A stretch of DNA of 64,000 bases from the NCBI RefSeq assembly GCF_005938085.1, contig NZ_SMZK01000001.1, forward strand, positions 806,001 to 870,000, given 5' to 3'. The notes under the pieces were generated by a model, which saw nothing but the letters and a program-made list of their open reading frames with translations, made no database searches and was not told where the DNA came from. The translations under genes were made by a program, and so were the position numbers. Of this stretch, positions 52,205 to 61,936 are shown piece after piece. Position 1 is the stretch's first letter. The number at the start of each line of letters is the position of its first letter. This DNA comes from Haloterrigena sp. H1. GTDB lineage: Archaea; Halobacteriota; Halobacteria; Halobacteriales; Natrialbaceae.

Positions 52205-53350
52205 CTACTGCTCGAGCAGCTGGTCGCCGATCGTGTTCCGGAGCACTTCGCTGGTGCCCTCGTAGATCTCGTTGAGTTTGGCGTCGCGGTAGAACCGCTG
52301 GGCGGCGAAGTCCTTGGTGTAGCCGTAGCCGCCGTGGATCTGGATGCCCTCGTTTGCGACTTCGCGGCTCACTTCGGAGGCGTAGAGTTTGGCCTGCGAG
52401 GCGTCCTTGATGTAGTTCTCGCCGCGGATCTTCTTGTCGGCGGCCTTGTGCATGAGCAGCTTCGCGGCCTGGATCTTCGTGTCCATGTCCGCGAGCTTGT
52501 GTTTGATCGACTGGAACTCGCCGATCGGCTGGCCGAACTGCTCGCGCTCGGTGGCGTAGTCCCGTGCTTCCTCGAAGGCCGCGCGGGCGATGCCGACGCC
52601 GCGAGCGGCGATCGTGATCCGGCCGCCGTTCAAGGTCTTCAGCGCGTGGACGAAGCCCTCGCCCTCGTCGCCGAGCCGTCGGTCTGCGGGAATGCGGAGA
52701 TCGTCGAACCGGAGTTCGGCGGTCGGACAGCCCTTGTCGCCGAGTTTCTCCTCGGTGCCTTCGACGATGAAGCCGTCGTCCTCTTCGGGCCGAACGATAA
52801 AGGACGAAATACCTTTGTTGCCCGCGTCGGGATCGGTCTTCGCGAACACGGTGACCGTGTCGGCCACCGAACCGTTCGAGATCCAGAGCTTGCCGCCGTT
52901 GATCACGTACTCGTCGCCGTCTTTCTCGGCGGTCGTGTCCATGGCGGGGACGTCGCTGCCCGCACCCGCTTCCGAGAGCGCGAACGCACCGATGTCGTCG
53001 CCGGCTGCAAGCGGCGTCAGGTACTCCTCTTTCTGGGACTCGTCGCCGAACTCGTAGAGCATGTTCCCCGCCAGCGAGGTGTGAGCGGCGACGATCGTCC
53101 CGAGTCCACCCGAGCCACGCGAGATCTCCTCGAGGCCGATCGCATAGGAGTGGTAGTCGAGGCCGGCACCGCCGTACTCCTCGGGGAAGGGCATCCCCAT
53201 CAGCCCCAACTTGGCCATCTCGTCGATGAGGTCGGACGGGAACTCGTCGTCGTGGTCGATCTCGTCGGCGACGGGGACGATTTCTTGGTCAACGAACTCC
53301 GATACCATATCCCGAATCTGCTGCTGTTCGGGAGAGAGTGTAAAGTCCAT
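52205..53350 (-). CDS. Acyl-CoA dehydrogenase
   Basis: 381 aa. FAD/acyl-CoA segments FALSEAGAGSDVPAMDTTAEKDGDEYVINGGKLWISNG, then GLQ-type C-terminus IQIHGGYGYTKDFAAQRFYRDAKLNEIYEGTSEVLRNTIG. The Glu in YEGTSE is the catalytic base of short-/medium-chain members. It introduces the first double bond in fatty-acid or branched-chain acyl-CoA oxidation. It lies beside the acyl-CoA ligase on the same strand, 146 bp apart. Confidence 0.93.
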   Translation of the reverse strand: MDFTLSPEQQQIRDMVSEFVDQEIVPVADEIDHDDEFPSDLIDEMAKLGLMGMPFPEEYGGAGLDYHSYAIGLEEISRGSGGLGTIVAAHTSLAGNMLYEFGDESQKEEYLTPLAAGDDIGAFALSEAGAGSDVPAMDTTAEKDGDEYVINGGKLWISNGSVADTVTVFAKTDPDAGNKGISSFIVRPEEDDGFIVEGTEEKLGDKGCPTAELRFDDLRIPADRRLGDEGEGFVHALKTLNGGRITIAARGVGIARAAFEEARDYATEREQFGQPIGEFQSIKHKLADMDTKIQAAKLLMHKAADKKIRGENYIKDASQAKLYASEVSREVANEGIQIHGGYGYTKDFAAQRFYRDAKLNEIYEGTSEVLRNTIGDQLLEQ

Positions 53351-53496
53351 GCATGGCGGTTCGTGTTCTCGGCCCTTTATTGTTCGCTATTTCGTCTATC
53401 GTATCGTCCAGACTGTACTCTGGTTAATAGTGTTAGCCTCGAGCGCGAAATGGCTCAACAACGGTTTCCAGGCCAGCGGACAGGTGACGCGATAGC

Positions 53497-55164
53497 TCAG
53501 TCGCGGTCGGGCGCGGCCGCATCAGGGACCTTCCCGTCGACGAGGGACTGGTCGGCGTACTCCTCGCGGATGTCTTTCTTGGAGAACTTTCCCGTCGCCG
53601 TCTTCGGTACTTGTTTGATAAATTCGATCTCGTCGGGCAGCCACCACTTGGGGTATTCGTCGGCGAGCATATCGTCGATTTCGTCGGGCAGCGACTCGCG
53701 GTCGGCATCCTCGCCGGGGACGACGAACGCGACCGGTCGCTCCTGCCAGCGCTCGTGGGGGACGCCGACGACCGCCGCCTCGGAGACGTCGTCGTGGGCC
53801 ATGATCGCGTTCTCGAGTTCGACCGACGAGATCCATTCACCGCCGGATTTGATCACGTCTTTCTCGCGGTCGACGAGTTCCATGTAGCCGTCCTCGTCGA
53901 CGGTAACGACATCACCGGTCTTGAGCCAGCCGTCCTCGAACTCCGTCTCGTTGGCTTCGGGACGTTTGAAATACTCCGTCGTCACCCACGGTCCGCGAAT
54001 CCACAGTTCGCCGAACTCCTCGCCGTTCCAGGCGACCTCCTCGCCGTCGTCGCCGACTACTGTGAACTCGAGGCCGGGAACAACCAGCCCCTGTTTGCTG
54101 CGCTTGTCGACCTTGGTATCGTATGCTGCGTCTTGCAGGTCCGCTTTGAGGTGCGAGACCGACCCGATCGGGGCCGTTTCGGTCATTCCCCAGGCGTGGA
54201 GTACTTCGACATCCCGGTCGTCGAACCACTCGATCATCGATTTCGGTGCCGCTGAGCCGCCGACGATGACGGTCTCGAGACTCGAGAGGTCGACCTCGGT
54301 TTCCGAACAATAGTCCATCAGGCCGAGCCAGACGGTTGGGACGCCGGCGCTGATCGTTACCCCCTCGTCTTCGATGAGGGCCGCGAGGTCTTCGGGTTCC
54401 GGTGAGGGGCCAGGAAAGACCTGTTTGGCACCGCCTGCGGTTGCGGTAAACGGCATTCCCCAGGCGTTGACGTGGAACATCGGGACGACGGGCATGACGA
54501 CGTCGTCGTCGGCCATCGGAATCCCCTGTGGGGTCTGGGAGGCCATCGTGTGGCTCCAGAGCATCTGCTGAGTGTATTCGACGCCTTTCGGGTTGCCGGT
54601 CGTCCCCGACGTGTAACACATCCCTGCAGGCTGATCTTCGTCGACGTCGGGCCAGTCGTAGTCGGACTCGTGGTCTCCGATGAACGACTCGTAGGGCGTC
54701 GCCTCGAGATCATCTACTTCCTGACTGCCCATGACGACGAAGTCGACGCCGTCGAACTCGTCGTCGGCGTCGGCGACCGCGCCCGCGAGTTTGGGGGCGA
54801 GCGAAGGGTCGACGAAAATGAGCTGATCGTCGGCGTTGTCGACGATGTACTGGATGTGCGCGTCGGGGAGCAACGGGTTGATCGTGTGGAGCTGGGCCCC
54901 CATCGACGGGACGGCGAAGTACGTCTCGAAGTGTCGTGAGTGGTTCCAGCAGAACGTGCCGACCCGGTCGCCGGTCTCGATGCCGGACGCCTCGAGTGCG
55001 TTCGCGAGTTGGCACGTTCGATCGTCGTACTCGCTGTAGGTGTATCGCTGCAGCCCGTCGTGGTTGCGGGAAACGATCTCCGTGTCGGGATACAGGTTGG
55101 TTGCACGCCACAAAAACGGTCGCAGTGTTTGGCTTGTTCCCCCTGGCATCGGTGTCTGTGCCAT
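53497..55164 (-). CDS. Acyl-CoA ligase (AMP-forming)
   Basis: 555 aa. The phosphate loop is YTSGTTGNPKGVEYT, HAWGMTETAPIGSVS is motif A5, and GWLKTGDVVTVDEDGYMELVDREKDVIKSGGEWIS and ATGKFSKKDIRE supply the hinge and the C-terminal catalytic Lys. It activates a medium- or long-chain fatty acid for the dehydrogenase next to it. The start at 55164 follows a TATA-like stretch (CTATAAAAAGAG). Confidence 0.93.
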   Translation of the reverse strand: MAQTPMPGGTSQTLRPFLWRATNLYPDTEIVSRNHDGLQRYTYSEYDDRTCQLANALEASGIETGDRVGTFCWNHSRHFETYFAVPSMGAQLHTINPLLPDAHIQYIVDNADDQLIFVDPSLAPKLAGAVADADDEFDGVDFVVMGSQEVDDLEATPYESFIGDHESDYDWPDVDEDQPAGMCYTSGTTGNPKGVEYTQQMLWSHTMASQTPQGIPMADDDVVMPVVPMFHVNAWGMPFTATAGGAKQVFPGPSPEPEDLAALIEDEGVTISAGVPTVWLGLMDYCSETEVDLSSLETVIVGGSAAPKSMIEWFDDRDVEVLHAWGMTETAPIGSVSHLKADLQDAAYDTKVDKRSKQGLVVPGLEFTVVGDDGEEVAWNGEEFGELWIRGPWVTTEYFKRPEANETEFEDGWLKTGDVVTVDEDGYMELVDREKDVIKSGGEWISSVELENAIMAHDDVSEAAVVGVPHERWQERPVAFVVPGEDADRESLPDEIDDMLADEYPKWWLPDEIEFIKQVPKTATGKFSKKDIREEYADQSLVDGKVPDAAAPDRD

Positions 55165-55419
55165 ATGTTCATATACCGCATTACTCTTTTTATAGCATAT
55201 ATTTCATGTCTGTCTGCAGCCCAGTCATCGTGGCGTCGGTCACGAACGGCGCTCTAATCGCGGTCGTCGGCGGTAATCAGGTGGCGAGACGGCAGTGATC
55301 CAACACAGCCGGCGAGAGGCGGGCTAACACCCCGGATTCGTCCCTGGCAACGTTCGATCGGAAGATCACGCCGCGACCGCGGTGTTTTTCCCGGATGGTC
55401 ACCAAACTAACTTGAGTAG

Positions 55420-56466
55420 ATGACCACGGGCCAGCCCGAACCACCCACCGATGCCGACCTCGAGTGGTGTTACGATGCGGTTCATGGCGTTTCGCGAACC
55501 TTTTCGATCACGATCGATCGGCTCGAGGAGCCGATGGCGAGACATATCTGTCTCGGATATCTCTTATGCAGAATTGCGGATACGATCGAGGACGCAGGAC
55601 ACATCCCGCCGGAGACACAGACGGACCTGCTCTCGACGTACGACGAGTTGCTCGATCCGGACGCCGAGCAGTCGGTCGCATCGTTCATGGACGACGTCGA
55701 GCCCTGGGTCCCCGAGGAACGAACCGACGACTGGGAGGTCGTCGCCGAGACGCCGCGGGTGCTGCGGACGTTCGAGTCGCTCGACGAGAATCCTCGCGAG
55801 ATCATGCGCGAGCCGGTTCGGGAACTCGTCGACGGGATGGCGATGTTCACCAGCCGCTATGCGAACGAGGGCGGCCTGCGACTCCAGACGATCGAAGAAC
55901 TCGAGGAGTACTGCTGGTACGCCGCCGGCACCGTCGGCACCCTGATCACTGGCCTGGTCGCCCGCGGCACCTCACAGGATCGCGCCGAGGAGATGCGGGA
56001 AAACGCCCGCTCGTTTGCGCTGCTCTTACAGCTGGTCAACATCGCGAAAGACGTCGACGATGACTATCACGAGGAGAACAACGTGTATCTCCCCGCCGAA
56101 TGGCTCGCGGCGGAGGACGTCGACGTCGAGGCCGTCACCGACGAAGCCCACCAGGGTGGCGTCACGAACGTCATCAAGCGCGTGACAGGCCGCGCCGAAC
56201 GCTACCTCGACGACGCCCAGCGCTATCTCGAGATCGTTCCCGAGCACCACGGCAACCGGCTCTCGGCGTGGGCGATCCCCTATCTGTTGGCGGTCGGCAC
56301 GCTCCGGGAACTGCGCGAACGTCCCGAGGATGTCGTCCGCGAGGGTGACGTCAAGGTCTCTCGCGCCGAGGTGTACGAACTGCTTCAGCAGTTCGAGGAC
56401 GGCGTCTCCCGCTCGCGGCTCGACGAGCTTCGCGCGGAGATGTCCGAACAGCCGCTCCACCAGTAA
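55420..56466 (+). CDS. Squalene/phytoene synthase
   Basis: 348 aa. Aspartate-rich motifs CRIADTIEDAG and NIAKDVDDDYHEENNVYLP (DxxxD type) bind the diphosphates through Mg, and SRTFSITIDRL near the N-terminus is the usual opening. It condenses two prenyl diphosphates head to head for carotenoids or squalene; the choice cannot be told from motifs. The 255 bases before it, divergent from the acyl-CoA ligase, hold both promoters and no gene. Confidence 0.88.
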   Translation: MTTGQPEPPTDADLEWCYDAVHGVSRTFSITIDRLEEPMARHICLGYLLCRIADTIEDAGHIPPETQTDLLSTYDELLDPDAEQSVASFMDDVEPWVPEERTDDWEVVAETPRVLRTFESLDENPREIMREPVRELVDGMAMFTSRYANEGGLRLQTIEELEEYCWYAAGTVGTLITGLVARGTSQDRAEEMRENARSFALLLQLVNIAKDVDDDYHEENNVYLPAEWLAAEDVDVEAVTDEAHQGGVTNVIKRVTGRAERYLDDAQRYLEIVPEHHGNRLSAWAIPYLLAVGTLRELRERPEDVVREGDVKVSRAEVYELLQQFEDGVSRSRLDELRAEMSEQPLHQ

Positions 56467-56500
56467 TCGGTACGTGCGTTCTCGAGGGCCGACGGACTCC

Positions 56501-57805
56501 CTACTGACCGTCGAGCGCGAGCTGTCGTCCCAGTAATGCCAGCGGATAGCCGAATGCGGCGACGCTGGCAACCCACTGCAAGAACAGCAGCCCGAACAGA
56601 GCGACCTCATACCCGGACACCGGATGCGGAGACGTGGCTGCGATCGCAGCGATGGGCGTGAGCGCAGCGACCGCGACGAGCACGATCGGCGTCCGCCCAC
56701 GGGCGAACGCGTGACCGATCGGGAGACAGAGCGCGGTCGCCAGCCCGAGGAAGAACGGAGACGCGTACACGGGTGGTCCGACGAGCAGTAGAGTGAGGCC
56801 TGCGGTGGTGATCGCTGCGAGTACCGACAGTCCGGCCAGCCCGCAGGTTCCAACTCGGTCGCCGAGCCGACGCGCCGCGATTCCCAGCAGCGCGTACCCG
56901 ACGCCGAGTGAGGCCAGCGCGACGGCATTTGGCGCGAGGCCAGCGCCGGCCGAAACTGCGCCGCCGACGAGGAAGCCGCCGGCACCGATGCTTCCCACGG
57001 CTGCGATCAACCGCTCGAGCGTCGCGGCGTCGAAGCGAGCGAAGCCCCGTTCGGTACGCCCGATCGCGACTCCGACGAGCGCGATCGACACTGCAGGGAC
57101 GAGCCCGCCGCGGACCCCGTGTTCGAGCGCTGTCGGACCGATCTCGAGCCCGATCGTGGCGTAGCCCCGCGCGGTATCGAAGACGCCGCCGCTGCCGTAC
57201 GTAACGTACGTCTGGTCGTCGAAGTCGCGGTCCCATTCGTCCCCGTTCTCGTTCGTCCACGTCGCCGCATCGCCATCGACCGTGGCAGCAGGAACGGTGT
57301 TCGTGATTGCGGTCCCCTCGGGTGTGTGTATCGTCAACCGATCGGCCACGAGCTGGTAGCGTGTGGGCGACGTTCCCGTCGCGAAGTACTCGATGATCCA
57401 TGTGTCGCCAACGCCGCGTCTAGCGACATCGTCGACCGTGTAGTTCACGACCACGGTGTCGCCCTCGAGCGTCGCCTCGACGGCCTTGACATCGCCGTCG
57501 GCGACGTGGTATCGCGCCCAGGCGTCGTCGACTGCAGCCTCGAGCGTGGTCGCGTTGGTCCGATATCGGTCGGCGGCCGAGGCGGTGACGGGAACGCGGG
57601 CGTGCCACCGCGAATCGCCGGTCTCGTCGACATATACGTCGAGCGTTCCGTGGCCAGTCGCACCGTCGATCTGAGCAGTGTTTGCGACACCGGGGCCACA
57701 GACCCCACAGAGCTGCGATGGTGGGGGCGCGCCGGCGACGGCGGGAACGCCGGCCAAGCCAACGCCGACACAACAGAGGGCGAGGACGAGATGGGCGGTT
57801 CGCAT
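56501..57805 (-). CDS. Exported-domain polytopic membrane protein, unknown (434 aa)
   Basis: A signal peptide (MRTAHLVLALCCVGVGLAGVPAVAG) is followed by an external beta-rich domain to about residue 230 with a CGVCGPG Cys pair near 33. About seven to eight membrane helices follow from about 232 to the end. The domain order recalls haloarchaeal sensor or transport-like proteins but I recognise no family. It stands alone, convergent with the synthase gene. Confidence 0.65.
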   Translation of the reverse strand: MRTAHLVLALCCVGVGLAGVPAVAGAPPPSQLCGVCGPGVANTAQIDGATGHGTLDVYVDETGDSRWHARVPVTASAADRYRTNATTLEAAVDDAWARYHVADGDVKAVEATLEGDTVVVNYTVDDVARRGVGDTWIIEYFATGTSPTRYQLVADRLTIHTPEGTAITNTVPAATVDGDAATWTNENGDEWDRDFDDQTYVTYGSGGVFDTARGYATIGLEIGPTALEHGVRGGLVPAVSIALVGVAIGRTERGFARFDAATLERLIAAVGSIGAGGFLVGGAVSAGAGLAPNAVALASLGVGYALLGIAARRLGDRVGTCGLAGLSVLAAITTAGLTLLLVGPPVYASPFFLGLATALCLPIGHAFARGRTPIVLVAVAALTPIAAIAATSPHPVSGYEVALFGLLFLQWVASVAAFGYPLALLGRQLALDGQ

Positions 57806-57930
57806 TATCTCGAATTGTTCACATCAATCACAAATAACGTTTCCGTGCGAAGCTGTTTTCGTCCCGCGATTAGCCGTTCGACAGCCGAGGACAAGTTTCA
57901 AGACGAGACAGTGTGAGCTATGGATGACTG

Positions 57931-58680
57931 GTGAACCGCGTGAGCAAGAACGATGTCGTCTCTGACTCGAGTGAGGGGGGAACCGAGAATGAGGCCGGCG
58001 GACCCCGTGTCGTCGATAGCGGAATCACCGTTGCTGTCGGGGCTGCCAACGAGGATGAGGACGCGACTGCTGTCGAACTCGGATTCGACGAAGACGAACT
58101 CCGTGACGCAGCCGAGTCCGGAACAGAAACCACCACCGGACCTGGACCTGCGTCGGAGCCTGAAGCCGGATTCGAGCCCGCGGAACGCGAGGCGCTTGTA
58201 GACGCCGGGATCGATCCCAATGTAGTCTTCGAGCGGGAGTGTTCGTACCGTCGACTGCGTGACGACGGCGTCCCTGAACCGATCGCGGACGCCCTCCGGA
58301 GACGGTTGTCGCTGCCGTGGTCGTTCGAGACCGACGGCGACCTCGATCGGCGCTCGACGGCGGTTCGCGGACTCGGCGAGGCCGAACGCGAGTGGATCGA
58401 AGTCAGCGGGGACGAGAACTGGCAATCGTTCGACTACGACCATACGGAGCCGGTTTCGGTCGGTCGGGAGCAACCCACGGAGCGACCGTACCCGAAGCCA
58501 ACGCCGGTAACGGCGGTCACGGGTGTCGGTCCTGCCGACGCCGATACGCTGGCCGAGGCCGGTATCCGGTCGGCAGAGCGGCTGGCAACGATCGACGCGA
58601 TGACCGTCGCCGATCTCTTGGAACTCAACGTGTTGCACGTCCGGATGTGGCGATACAACGCCCGAGAACTCCTCAACTGA
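57931..58680 (+). CDS. Helix-hairpin-helix protein, acidic (249 aa)
   Basis: A GTG start. The first third is acidic and disordered-looking. The middle has GIDPNVVFERECSYRRLRDDGVPEPIADALRRRLSLPWSFE. The C-terminus, TPVTAVTGVGPADADTLAEAGIRSAERLATIDAMTVADLLELN, is a helix-hairpin-helix of the kind that binds DNA non-specifically. Its role is unknown. Confidence 0.7.
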   Translation: MNRVSKNDVVSDSSEGGTENEAGGPRVVDSGITVAVGAANEDEDATAVELGFDEDELRDAAESGTETTTGPGPASEPEAGFEPAEREALVDAGIDPNVVFERECSYRRLRDDGVPEPIADALRRRLSLPWSFETDGDLDRRSTAVRGLGEAEREWIEVSGDENWQSFDYDHTEPVSVGREQPTERPYPKPTPVTAVTGVGPADADTLAEAGIRSAERLATIDAMTVADLLELNVLHVRMWRYNARELLN

Positions 58681-58790
58681 TCATGCGGGTGCACGGTGTT
58701 TACGCCGAGCCCAAACTGGCTACCGACTATCTCCGCTGCAGTTCTTAACTACGCTCGTACTCAATACTCGATGGGGCGGATCATCAGAGA

Positions 58791-58819
58791 TTTATAGCGG
58801 CCTGTTGGACCGTCTAACA
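58791..58819 (+). promoter_or_regulatory. Aldolase promoter with 17-bp dyad
   Basis: TTTATAGC (58791-58798) is the TATA box about 27 nt before the ATG. TGTTGGAC-C-GTCTAACA (58803-58819), matching in 7 of 8 pairs, lies between the box and the start codon, over the expected transcription start. A sugar-responsive repressor or activator could bind here. Confidence 0.5.
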
Positions 58820-58820
58820 G

Positions 58821-59615
58821 ATGATTCCGATCGACGACTCTCCGATCGTTCGCGACGGCAAGTCACTGATTCTGGCGATGGACCACGGACTCGAGCACGG
58901 TCCAGTCGACTTCGAGGATGTTCCGGAGAAACTCGATCCGTCGACGGTCTTCGAAACGGCGACCCACGATGCCGTCACCGCGATGGCGGTCCAGAAGGGG
59001 ATCGCGGAGGGCTACTACCCAAGCTACGAGGACGACGTCAACCTCCTGCTGAAGCTCAACGGCACGTCGAACCTCTGGATGGGCGAGCCCGACTCGGCGG
59101 TCAACTGCTCGGTCGACTACGCCGCTGAGCTGGGTGCCGACGCGCTCGGCTTTACCGTCTACGGCGGCTCGAACCACGAGATCGAGATGGTCGAGGAGTT
59201 CCGCGACGCTCAGGAGAAGGGTCGCGAGTACGACCTCCCGATGGTCATGTGGTCGTACCCGCGCGGACAGGGCCTGAAAAACGACACCAAGCCCTCGACG
59301 ATCTCCTACGCGACCCGGCTGGCGCTCGAGCTGGGTGCCGACATCGCGAAGGTCAAATACCCAGGTAGCAAGGACGCGATGGCCCACGCCGTCCAGTGTG
59401 CCGGCGACATGAAAGTCGTCATGTCCGGCGGCTCCAAAACGTCGGACTACGAGTTCCTCTCGACTGTCGAGGCCGTCATCGACGCCGGTGCGAAAGGCCT
59501 TGCCGTCGGCCGCAACGTCTGGCAGCGTGAGGACCCCACCCGGCTGCTCGATGCGCTCGAGCAGGTCATCTACGAGGAGAAAACCGCCGATGCCGCACTC
59601 GAGGCGACCGAATAG
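58821..59615 (+). CDS. Class I fructose-bisphosphate aldolase (FbaB/DeoC type)
   Basis: 264 aa. LILAMDHGLEHGP is the archaeal FbaB opening, and IAKVKYPGSKDAM carries the Schiff-base Lys. VVMSGGSK and GLAVGRNVWQRED are the phosphate-binding loops. It cleaves or forms fructose 1,6-bisphosphate. The same family includes ADH synthase, used in archaeal aromatic biosynthesis, but the fructose-bisphosphatase gene 3 bp downstream argues for the sugar role. Confidence 0.85.
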   Translation: MIPIDDSPIVRDGKSLILAMDHGLEHGPVDFEDVPEKLDPSTVFETATHDAVTAMAVQKGIAEGYYPSYEDDVNLLLKLNGTSNLWMGEPDSAVNCSVDYAAELGADALGFTVYGGSNHEIEMVEEFRDAQEKGREYDLPMVMWSYPRGQGLKNDTKPSTISYATRLALELGADIAKVKYPGSKDAMAHAVQCAGDMKVVMSGGSKTSDYEFLSTVEAVIDAGAKGLAVGRNVWQREDPTRLLDALEQVIYEEKTADAALEATE

Positions 59616-59617
59616 GA

Positions 59618-60487
59618 ATGACGGTTTCGGACCCAGTCGTCGAGCAGATCGTCTCGACGATCGGTCGCTCGGCGACCGAGATCCGGCAGGGATTGATCGG
59701 CCGGCGTGGCACGGTCGACGAAGAAAACCCAAGCGGCGAAGCCCAGGCCGAAGCTGACATCTGGGCCGACGAGTTGCTCGGCGATCGGCTGGCCGAACTC
59801 GAGGGTGTCGGCCAGTACGCCAGCGAGGAACGGGCCGATGTCGTCGACTGTGGCGGCGATCCAGACGAGTCTGGCGCGTACGCCGTCGCAGTCGATCCGC
59901 TTGATGGCTCCTCGAACCTCAAGTCGAACAACACGATGGGGACGATCTTCGGCGTCTACGACGCTGCGGTGCCGGCTCGCGGTGACACGCTCGTGGCCGC
60001 CGGCTTCGTCCTCTATGGGCCGATCACGACGATGGTGATCGCAACCGACGAGACCGTCGCCGAGTACGAACTGTCCGGCGGCGAGCGCACGCTCGTCGAC
60101 CGCGATCTCACGCTGCCCGACGAACCGGTCGTCTACGGTTTCGGCGGCCGCGTCCCCGACTGGCCAGACGACTTCCGCGCGTACGCCCGCGAGATCGAAT
60201 CCGAACTCAAACTCCGGTATGGCGGTGCGCTCATCGGCGACGTCAACCAGGTGCTCACGTACGGGGGCACCTTCGGCTACCCCGCCCTCGAATCCCGGCC
60301 CGAGGGCAAACTGCGGCTCCAGTTCGAGGGGAACCCGATCGGCTACGTCGTCGAGCAAGCCGGCGGGCGCTCCTCGAACGGCACGCAGTCGCTGCTGTCG
60401 ATCGACCCCGACGGCCTCCACGATCGGACGCCGGTCCACGTCGGCAATACCGAGCTGATCGACCGGCTCGAGGACGCACTCGCGTAG
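59618..60487 (+). CDS. fbp: Fructose-1,6-bisphosphatase
   Basis: 289 aa. AVDPLDGSSNLKSNNTMGTIFGVYDA is the metal-binding signature DPLDGSSN of class I FBPase. FGGRVPDWPDDFRAYAREIESELKLRYGGALIGDVNQVLTYGG and GYVVEQAGGRSSNGTQSLL complete the fold. It removes the 1-phosphate in gluconeogenesis. It follows the aldolase by 2 bp in one operon, coupling two successive steps. Confidence 0.92.
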   Translation: MTVSDPVVEQIVSTIGRSATEIRQGLIGRRGTVDEENPSGEAQAEADIWADELLGDRLAELEGVGQYASEERADVVDCGGDPDESGAYAVAVDPLDGSSNLKSNNTMGTIFGVYDAAVPARGDTLVAAGFVLYGPITTMVIATDETVAEYELSGGERTLVDRDLTLPDEPVVYGFGGRVPDWPDDFRAYAREIESELKLRYGGALIGDVNQVLTYGGTFGYPALESRPEGKLRLQFEGNPIGYVVEQAGGRSSNGTQSLLSIDPDGLHDRTPVHVGNTELIDRLEDALA

Positions 60488-60503
60488 GCCACGACGTCGT
60501 TTT

Positions 60504-60740
60504 TCACCGTTTTCCGGTCCAGCGTGGGGTAACAGAAACGTAGAGGCCGATGCCGACCAGCAGGAGTCCATAAAACGTCCAGCGTGGCCAGCCGGTCTCG
60601 AGGAACACCAGCGTCAGCACCAGGACCCACAACGAAATGACGAGGACGTCACCGAGCAGTCGAAGAGTGGCGCTCGCGACGGCGCTGAACGTGTGTCGAG
60701 TACGGTTGCGTCGTGAACTGCGGGAGGGTTCGTCACTCAT
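60504..60740 (-). CDS. Small two-TM protein (78 aa)
   Basis: A basic N-terminus (SRSSRRNRTRH) is followed by helices at about 28-50 and 53-72 and a basic end. It is convergent with the fbp gene. No family recognised. Confidence 0.65.
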   Translation of the reverse strand: MSDEPSRSSRRNRTRHTFSAVASATLRLLGDVLVISLWVLVLTLVFLETGWPRWTFYGLLLVGIGLYVSVTPRWTGKR

Positions 60741-60763
60741 GTGGGTGCGAGGGCGGCCAGTGA

Positions 60764-61936
60764 TCAGAAGTGGTAGCCATGTTGTTCAGTCAGTCGATAG
60801 GCTCCGACGCCCCAGACGTAGCTCTGGCCGGGCCACCACGTCCGGGCGTTGTTAAAGCCCGCGATGAGCACGTCGTCGTCATCGCTCTCGGGGTCGCGAT
60901 GATAGCTCACGGAGCCGCTGTCGCCGTCCGTGAGGTCCATCTCGCCGCCCCAACGAATCTGTCCGCGGCGACAGAACTCGTCGGTAAAGCAGGTCACCGC
61001 GTCGATACCCTGGATTTTGCCGGTCGTGTGTCCGGTCAATGCACCGACTTTCTCGAGTTCTGCGCCCTGGGCGACGAGCGTAGCGAGCCCGAACCTGGTG
61101 AACTGGCCGCGAACGCGAGGTCGTGACGGTTCATCGATGCGGCTCGCGGGCTCGAGGTCGCCGGTGGGTTCGATCGCCGCGATGTCTTCGACGGGGTGGT
61201 AGTGGGCGACGGTCCCCACTTCGATCGTGTCACTGTCCTCGCGTGGCAGCAGGAGGGTTCCGTCGGTTGCCTTGTGATCGTCGAGGAACGCGTGTTCGGC
61301 CGTCACGAAGAAGCGTCGCTCCCCATCGGGGTGATACAGCGCCGGACCGAGCGTCGCCATACTCGAGGGGGTTTCGCAGGCGACACCGCTGGCGATCCGT
61401 TCGTTCGCGAGCGCGTCGGCGAGGTGAGGGTCACGGTGTTCCGGGCCGTTCTGAATCTCGTCGACATCGACGATCGTCTCCGAATTGAGGTCGATACTCC
61501 CTGTGACTTCTTCGACGATTTCAGGGATCGAGTGACCGTCGCTCGAGAGACCAACGGAGACGGTAGCAGTTCCACTTTCGAGGGAACCGGGGACGACTGC
61601 GCTACCGAGGTAGCCCGTAAAGCCGAGTCGGGCCAGCCGCTCGTTTACTTCGACGGCTTCCCGGACAGCGGCGTACCACTCGGCAGGGACCGCTCGCGTT
61701 CGTTCCTGGATAGACCATGGATCGGCAGGGTCGTCCCTGACGAGGGCGGTGACGATCGGCACCTCGCCGTCGTCAGCCGCGAGGAAATCGTCGACGCCGA
61801 GCCAAGTGGCCATCCCGACGGCGTAGCCACCGCTGGCGAGCGTTCGAAGGAACGCGCGGCGATCCATGCCCTGCTCGAGCCGTCCTCGAAGCGACGCGAG
61901 TCGGTGGACTGATTGTTCGGTCTCTGTCTCCGGCAT
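60764..61936 (-). CDS. Tat-exported trypsin-fold serine protease-like protein
   Basis: 390 aa. DRRAFLRTLASGGYAVGMATWLG near residues 25-47 is a Tat signal, preceded by an unusually long polar n-region; an alternative ATG at 61867 puts the signal at the very start. The mature part has ALYHPDGERRFFVTAEHAFLDDH, with His where TAAHC lies in trypsins, and LTDGDSGSVSYH (Ser about 341), the GDSG motif. An Asp in between is not assigned. A chymotrypsin-like secreted protease is likely. The last residues are aromatic (EQHGYHF). It stands alone. Confidence 0.7.
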   Translation of the reverse strand: MPETETEQSVHRLASLRGRLEQGMDRRAFLRTLASGGYAVGMATWLGVDDFLAADDGEVPIVTALVRDDPADPWSIQERTRAVPAEWYAAVREAVEVNERLARLGFTGYLGSAVVPGSLESGTATVSVGLSSDGHSIPEIVEEVTGSIDLNSETIVDVDEIQNGPEHRDPHLADALANERIASGVACETPSSMATLGPALYHPDGERRFFVTAEHAFLDDHKATDGTLLLPREDSDTIEVGTVAHYHPVEDIAAIEPTGDLEPASRIDEPSRPRVRGQFTRFGLATLVAQGAELEKVGALTGHTTGKIQGIDAVTCFTDEFCRRGQIRWGGEMDLTDGDSGSVSYHRDPESDDDDVLIAGFNNARTWWPGQSYVWGVGAYRLTEQHGYHF

